A DNA stretch of 64,000 nucleotides from contig JADLZK010010876.1 of assembly GCA_015847255.1 (NCBI GenBank), forward strand, positions 248,001 through 312,000, written 5' to 3'. The translations under genes were made by a program, and so were the position numbers. The notes beneath the pieces are model-generated. The model worked only from the letters and a program-made list of their open reading frames with translations, was not told the DNA's origin and did no database searches. This DNA comes from Hyparrhenia diplandra. Its lineage: Eukaryota > Streptophyta > Magnoliopsida > Poales > Poaceae. This document shows positions 57,686 through 64,000 of this stretch, in pieces (the stretch's first letter is position 1; each line of letters opens with the position of its first letter).

Positions 57686-60600
57686 ATGGAGGCGGCTCTC
57701 GGAGGGGCGAACTGGCTCCTCGGCCAAGTCCTCAACAAGCTCTCCAACGACTTGGTGAAAGCCTACGTGTCCAGCACCGAGCTCGGCCTCAATCTTGGCG
57801 AGATCGAAAGGGAGATGCTGTACACAAGAGGGCTGCTGGACGCTGCCTTGGGCAGGGATGTCGCCGGGAACCCTGGCCTTCAGGGACTGCTCGAGAATCT
57901 CGGCAAGAAGGCTGACGAGGTTGAGGACGCCCTGGACGAGCTCCACTACTTCATGATCCAGGACAAGCTGGACGGGACTCAGGAAGCCACTCTGGAGCTG
58001 GGCGATGGCCTCACGGCCAAAGCTCAGCATGCCCGCCACGCTGCTCGCCACACTTCTGGTAACTGGCTCTCATGCTTCCCTTGCTGCCGTACACAAGATG
58101 ATGTTGCTGCTGCCATGTCTCTTGACCACGGTGGCCATGTTGGAAATTTACCATTTGACCGGGTGTCCATGTCCAACAAAATCAAGCAGCTCATACAAGA
58201 GCTACACACTAACTGCACACCTGTCTCTGACTTGCTCAAGATAGTGTCAGCCAATAACCCTCTGCCACACATGCCCGCCTTCACTAAAAGGCCAGACACA
58301 AGCTCTGAAATCACACAGGGCAAGTTATTTGGGAGGGATGCCATCTTTGAGAAAACTATAAATGAGATTATCAGTGCGACACAGAGGGGTAAAACCTTGT
58401 CTGTTCTTCCAATAGTTGGTCCAGGAGGTATCGGAAAGACTACTTTCACCCAGCACCTCGTCAACGACACAAGAATTAAACAATGTTTTCCTGATATTAA
58501 TATCTGGATATGTGTATCAACTAACTTTGATGTTCTCAAGCTGACAAAGAGATCCTGAGCTGCCTACCTGCAACTGATAATGAAGGAAATAATGAAACTA
58601 CGAACTTAGACCAACTTCAAAAATCCATTGCACAGAGGTTGAAATCGAAAAGGTTTCTTATTGTCTTGGATGACATTTGGGAATGCAGTAGTAATGATGA
58701 GTGGGAAAAACTATTAGCTCCATTCAAAAAGGACGAGACCAGGGGCAATGTGATTCTTGTCACAACTCGGTTCCCAAAAATTGTAGAAATGGTGAAAAAG
58801 AGACTAATTCAATTGACCTACGTGGTTTGGATCCTGATGAGTTTTGGAAATTCTTCCAAATATGTGCATTCGGTAGAATCCAAGATGAGCACGATGATCA
58901 AGGGTTAATTGGCATTGCAAGGCAAATAGCAAATAAGTTGAAATGCTCTCCACTTGCAGCCAAAAACAGTCGGTCGCTTATTGATTAAAAACCCCTTTCG
59001 GGAATATTGGATGAAAATTCTTGACAACAAACAATGGCTAGAAGAAAATCATGACAATGATATTATCCCAGCCTTAAAAATTAGCTATGACCACCTACCC
59101 TTCCATCTGAAAAAATGTTTTTCATGTCTTTTTCCCTTTCCCCGAGGATTATAAGTTTGAGAAGTTTGAGATTCTTCGTTTTTGGGATTCAATAGGCATC
59201 ATAGATTACACTACAAAGAAAAAAAAATTAAGGACATAGGATCGGAATATTTGGATGAACTGTTAGATAATGGTTTTCTTATAAAAGAAGATGATAATTA
59301 TTATGTAATGCATGATTTACTCCATGACCTTTCTTGTATCGTTTCATTAGAAGAATGTGCCCATATAAGCTGTTCTAGGTTTGAGGCAATTGAAATCCCA
59401 AAAACTATTCGTTTACCTATCCATTTTCATGCATGACACTGATCATATTAAGAATTTTGAGGAAGAGATGGGTAAATTGAAGGAAAGGATAGATATTAAG
59501 AATTTGCGTAAGTTTGATGATTTTTGGAGAATATAGTGGGTTACACTGGTCAATGTTTTGAGAGACACATTTGAGGAGATAAAAGGTCTCCGTGTTCTAT
59601 TTATATTCATGAACTCCAATAATTCCTTGCCACATAGTTTTTCAAAACTTCTCCATCTTCGCTACTTAAAACTTATGTCACCTAATTACCTAGAAATGTG
59701 TTTGCCTAGCACGGTATGCAAGTTTTATCACTTGAAATTTTTAGACCTTAACCAATGGAAAAGTGGTTCTTCTTTTGCCTAAGGAAATGAGACACCTTCA
59801 AAATCTATGCCATTTTGTCGCTAAGAAAGAATTTCATTCCAATGTTCCTGAGGTGGGGAAAATGAAGTTTTTACAAGAACTGAAAAGAATTCCATGTCAG
59901 GGAAAGAGAGTGTTGGCTTTGAGCTTGGAGAGTTGGGGAAACTAGAGGAGCTTGAAGGAGAGCTCAATATATCCTGGGCTTGAAAATGTGAGAACCAAAC
60001 AAGAAGCTAAAGAGGCCAAACCGATGGCAAAGAAAAATTAGTTGAGTTGGGATTAGTTTGGAATGGAAAGAGAGAGTCAACTAGAGATGATATCCTAGAT
60101 AGTCTCCAACCACATGCTAATATTAGAAGACTTCACATTGTAAATCATGATGGCTCCGTTGGTCCTAGTTGGTTGTGCAGCAACATTATATACATGAAAA
60201 AATTGGAGACCCTACATCTAGAGAGCATTTCATGGGCCACTCTTCCACCTTTTGGGCAGTTTTATTACCTAAGAAAGCTGAAGCTAAAAAATATTGTTGG
60301 GCTATCTCATATTGGACCTGACTTCTTTGGTGGCACTATAGAAAAAAAGTTTCACAAACTTGAAGGAAGTTGAGTTTCATGATATGGCAGAACTTGTGGA
60401 GTGGGTTGGAGGAGCAAAGCTATTATCTCATTCTCTCGGGCTTGAAAAAATTAGGTGCATTAATTGTCCTAAGCTCACAATGTTGTTGTTCTCAGATTGT
60501 CCTATTTCTTCTGCAGAAGACAACACCATATGGTTCTCTAGTCTTTGTGAACTATACATTATTAACTGCCCGAAATTATGTCTTCCTCCCTTGCCTCACA

Positions 60601-61866
60601 CTTCAAAGGTATCCTATATTGAGACAGACTGCTTGTCTTATGATCGTACTAAGTTGTACATTTGGAAGCCCTCTGAATTGGTCTTCCACAATCTTGGTGA
60701 CGTAGAAAGGTTGTCAACTAAGGATGCATCACTCTTGTCATTTATGGATCTCCAAAAGCTGCATTCCCTAAGACATATAGAAGTAAGTAGATGTGAGGAA
60801 ACGTTTTTGAGAGGACTGGATGGTGGTGTCATGCTACACACAGTCCAATCTCTCACACTCAATCAATTTTCTCTTACCAGAAAATCATTGTCAAATTTGT
60901 TCAAATGTTTCCCAGCCCTTTCTCGTTTGAATGTGAGTGCATCATCAGATGAGGATCATGAGGAAGTGGTACTTGAGTTTCGCCCTCCAGCTTCTTTGAG
61001 AGATGTAAAACTTCTATGGGTGTAAAAATTTGATCCCTTTTGTGGAGGAAGAGGAAGGGCTGGATTACGGGGCCTCTCATCGCCGAGTCCGTGACCATAA
61101 ATAAATGTGACAAGCTATTCTGTTGGTGGTCCTTGGGAGCAGCAGCAGCTCAGACTCAGAGCATCATCTACCCTCTACCCCCTTGTCTCAAGGAACTCTG
61201 TCTTTCTAGTCATCAAAGCACGCTGCCAATAGCTCTGCTCGCGAACCTCACATCTCTTACTAGACTAGGACTAATTAATTGCAAGGACATCACAATTGGA
61301 TGGGTTTGATCCTCGCATCACACTCAACCTAGAGCGTCTGCAGTTGTACAATGAGGGAGAGGGTGAGACGAAGCCCTATACGTGGCGGGGAGATCTATTT
61401 GCAGCGTGGCAAGGACCAAAAAGCGATTGCTCGGGCTGGTTCCTTCCAACTGGTGTACCTTGATGTGGACAGCATCTCTCTGCGTGCTTGTTGCTCCCAT
61501 CTGCACCCGCCTCTCAGCTACCCTCCAGGCGTTATACTTCAGTTATGATTGGCGGACGAGAGAAGTTCACGGAAGAGCAGGGCGGCGCTTCAGCTCCTCA
61601 CGTCTCTCCAACACCTGTGGTTCGGTGACTGCAGGGTTCTGCAGTCCCTCGCCCAAGGCTTGCATCGCCTTCCTTCTCTCCGGGAATTACGAATCTTCGG
61701 GGCTCCAAAAATCAGATCGCTGCCCAAGGAGGGCCTCCCCGATTCACTACGACTGCTACATATAGATAATTGCGGTCCCGAGATTTATGAGGAATGCCAG
61801 AAATTAAGGGAAACACGGCCAGATATTGATATAATATCTGCACGCATTGCCCGAGCGGAAAGCTGA
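57686..61866 (+). pseudogene. R2: CC-NBS-LRR resistance protein homologue
   Basis: R2 is a tandem paralogue of R1. The ATG at 57686 follows a leader and opens a frame of 290 codons. The coiled-coil domain has VEDALDELHYFMIQDKL (about 57922). The NB-ARC has the P-loop GPGGIGKTT (58418-58444), WICVSTNFDVLKLTK, kinase-2 FLIVLDDIW (about 58656), RNBS-B VILVTTRFPK, GLPL as CSPLAAK (about 58945) and MHD (59308-59316). LRR-like repeats fill 59450-61866, ending IYEECQKLRETRPDI. The frame shifts at about 58553 (one A missing), 58800, 58965 (A-run), 59150, 59430, 59782, 59890, 60040, 60355 and 61025. No TE interrupts it. It is a pseudogene as written, with homopolymer sequence errors as the alternative for several breaks. 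Confidence 0.85.
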
Positions 61867-63264
61867 ATCCCTGCTTCTGCATGCCTTTCACACACTCAAG
61901 TCCAGTGTACATCGATCTGCAGGTTAGTTCCAAATTAAAAGAAAAACACCTTTTGCTCCTCTATTTATTATTTCATTAACTGTACAAACTGATTTTTTTT
62001 GTTGGCTGAATTTACGATATATAATTTCAGCTCCTCAGATCTCTCCAAAGTCTGTCGTTTGAACACTGCAGGGCTCTGCAGGCCCTCCCTTCTATCCATC
62101 CAGGAATCACATATTATTGCAAGTTGCAACTCAAAATATCAGATCGCTGCTCATATCTGATTTATGAGGCGAACAAGGTCACATATACATACAATTGCCT
62201 TCAGTCCTGATGCGGGAAAAGCTGAATCTCTGCTTCTCCCTGCCTTCTCCCCGCAGGTTAGTTCCAAATAAAAAATAACCTATGCTCTTGGATTTGTGGT
62301 TTCATTAGCTGTGCAAACCGAACTGTTTTATTTATTTTTTTGCATATAGATATGCCCCATTGTCATATGCTTCTATGTTACAATTGGAGCCACCATTCAC
62401 GATTCATGTCAAACTATTTATTTCTTTATCCAACAAATTCAATCTCTCCTAGAATTTCAATTTCTGGAGCATATCAATTTCTAGCATTTATTTCTGAATA
62501 ATCATTATTACAATGAATCTCATACCGTGAATTGGTACTTTTAGGAACAAAAAGAAATTTTCAATGAACAAAGACCGTGCCATTATCACTTAGTTCATTC
62601 TTGTTGTGGCATGTCATGAATGGCTCTAGGTTGCTTAGTTGCTCCTCATTTCCTGGATTGTGGTCCATATGCTTTGTTGATGGTGCATACGCTTTGTCTC
62701 TGTTACAGGACAGTGAGATTATATGCTGGCTTGCCTTTCAGGACTCTGCTTCATCAATCATCATACAGTTACACATCCTTCAACATATATAATGAGCACC
62801 AAGCATAGATTGTGGCAAACTTTCGCAAAGATCAGGTGAGACAGTCACATGTGAACTTCTCTTCTAATACAGGCTGTTTTTTTTTTTCCTTTTGCATCTC
62901 TTGTGACTGTTCTTTTTGTAGTTTCAGACCTATGACCTCCGAACCATCGAAGGCAGGAGATGCTGCATCATGGATCAGACTAGAGGCTTCTTCTGCATCG
63001 CTCAACCAGCTTAGTGGAAGAACCAAAGATGCTTTTCGAAGTAATGTGTTTTACTTAACTCTATAGTCTGTACATCTCTTTTCTAAAAAAACAACTCTCT
63101 TGGTTTCTTTATTTATATATAAATGGCATAATCCTCCGGCGTCGTTTTGAAAATTGATGATCTGTTGTTTCCGTTGTTAGGACGGGCTCACATTTGCTTC
63201 AACCTAGAAAGAAACCTGCCAGTTGAAGTTCGTATATGCCCAATTCAGTAGCACATACACCCAG
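61867..63264 (+). repeat. 3' flank of R2: repeated exon-like modules
   Basis: The stretch is collinear with the flank of R1. Donor-like GCAGGTTAGTTCCAAAT occurs at 61919 and 62255. A degenerate terminal-LRR copy (GCAGGGCTCTGCAGGCCCTC, AAATATCAGATCGCTGCTC) lies at about 62068-62225. GTGAATTGGTACTTTTAGG lies near 62527. An acceptor-like CAGGACTCTGCTTCATCA block is at 62738-62805. Long ORFs are absent. Confidence 0.55.
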
Positions 63265-63840
63265 CAGTCCGATTCACTGCGAGTGCTGCATACCCATATT
63301 TGATTGCTGTGCCGAATTATGAGGAATGCCAAAAATTAGGGGGCAAAATGCCAGATATAAGTACAACTGCCTACACTGCACTTGTGCAATCTCTGCTGCA
63401 GCATGACTTTCACGCACTTAACTCTGCTTCAGTATGCCTTCAAATCTGCAGGTTAGTTCCAAATATATATATAAAAAAATGCTTTTGCAGCTCAACCCAT
63501 AATTTCATTGCTGAATACCGAATTGTCTTTTTCTTTTTTGCATATAGATATGACCAATTGTCATATGCTTCAGTGTTACAAGTGGACCCACAATTCACAA
63601 TTCTTGTCCACTCCTTCATTTTTTAATCAACAAATTTTATATTTTACTTTGGATCATATAACTTCGATACTTTCTAGCAATTTTCCTCTTTAGGTACAAT
63701 ATTGCATTATTGCACACTTCTTTAGTTTTATTTGAATCTTGTGCTGTGAATTGGTACTTTTCAGGAAGGAAAGCAAACTGGCTCAACAAAGACCATGTAT
63801 TGTGTTGTGGCATATCATGAATGGCTGTGGACTGTTTGTG
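63265..63840 (+). pseudogene. Third terminal-LRR stub with its 3' module
   Basis: GATTCACTGCGAGTGCTGCA followed by a readable YEECQKLGGKMPDIS (about 63319-63363) matches the last LRR of R1 and R2 (DSLRLL, YEE.QKL). The same 3' module follows: TCTGCAGGTTAGTTCCAAAT (63448), GTTACAAGTGGACCCAC (63575) and GTGAATTGGTACTTTTCAGG (63747). No other R-gene domain is attached. It is either a tandemly duplicated gene end or the remnant of a third gene. Confidence 0.65.
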
Positions 63841-64000
63841 TCATGTGGGGTCTCCCCTATACGCAAGCCAGGAGACGGGACGAGATATATATAGGCGCCG
63901 CGGCAGAGAGAGCAGCAGCCTTGGCGTGTGCCAGCTCAGGAGGAGGAAAGCCAGGATATTAGTGGCTAAGATAGGAAATAGAATTAGTTAGAGATCCTCA
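63841..64000 (+). other. Possible LTR or promoter start at the window edge
   Basis: Homology to the R-gene 3' module stops and new sequence starts, TGTCATGTGGGGTCTCCCCT. A TATA-like GATATATATAGGCGCC lies near 63881 and purine-rich sequence follows. An LTR cut by the window end is possible, as is a promoter of the next gene. It cannot be settled within the window. Confidence 0.3.

Overview
This window is plant nuclear DNA, almost certainly from a grass (Poaceae). It carries Athila-type and Tat-type Ty3/gypsy LTR retrotransposons with a tRNA-Asp-type primer site, a SIRE/Maximus-like Ty1/copia element, Stowaway- and Tourist-like MITEs, and two tandem CC-NBS-LRR resistance-gene homologues without introns in the coding part. 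I cannot name the species. No bacterial features, rRNA, tRNA or CRISPR array were seen.

The left half (1-33.2 kb) is a nested retrotransposon stack. Element A (Athila-like) gives its 3' spacer (1-2572), one LTR (2573-3896) and a gag stub (4012-4165). The stub is fused to a Tat-type element B that lacks its 5' LTR and runs to its 3' LTR at 31808-33178. Two other elements sit inside B. Element C (8059-17370, + strand, TSD GACAC) splits the linker between B's two RNase H domains. Element D (21195-29543, - strand) splits B's antisense ORF region. C and D are related. Both encode Gag plus two successive aspartic-protease-like domains and show no reverse transcriptase or integrase, so they look non-autonomous. 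Their long 3' spacers, and that of A, share small palindromic repeat modules.

The right half (33.2-64 kb) is a resistance-gene cluster. R1 (34659-38043 plus 46748-47571) is cut in its LRR region by a gag-only copia element E (38044-46742, - strand, TSD GTGTA). R2 (57686-61866) is an uninterrupted paralogue of R1. Both carry several frameshifts, two of them apparently at the same sites. Downstream of each gene is a repeated 3' module, and a further module with a terminal LRR stub lies at about 63.26-63.84 kb. A second, TATA-less copy of the R2 promoter lies about 1 kb upstream of R2. Between the genes are a 1.5 kb LINE-like retroposed insertion, a Stowaway-like MITE and two Tourist-like MITEs.

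The coding regions and LTR pairs contain many single-base indels, often clustered in GC-rich or homopolymer stretches. Some of the apparent decay may therefore be consensus error in the assembly and not real mutation. Most coding entries are labelled pseudogene for this reason.
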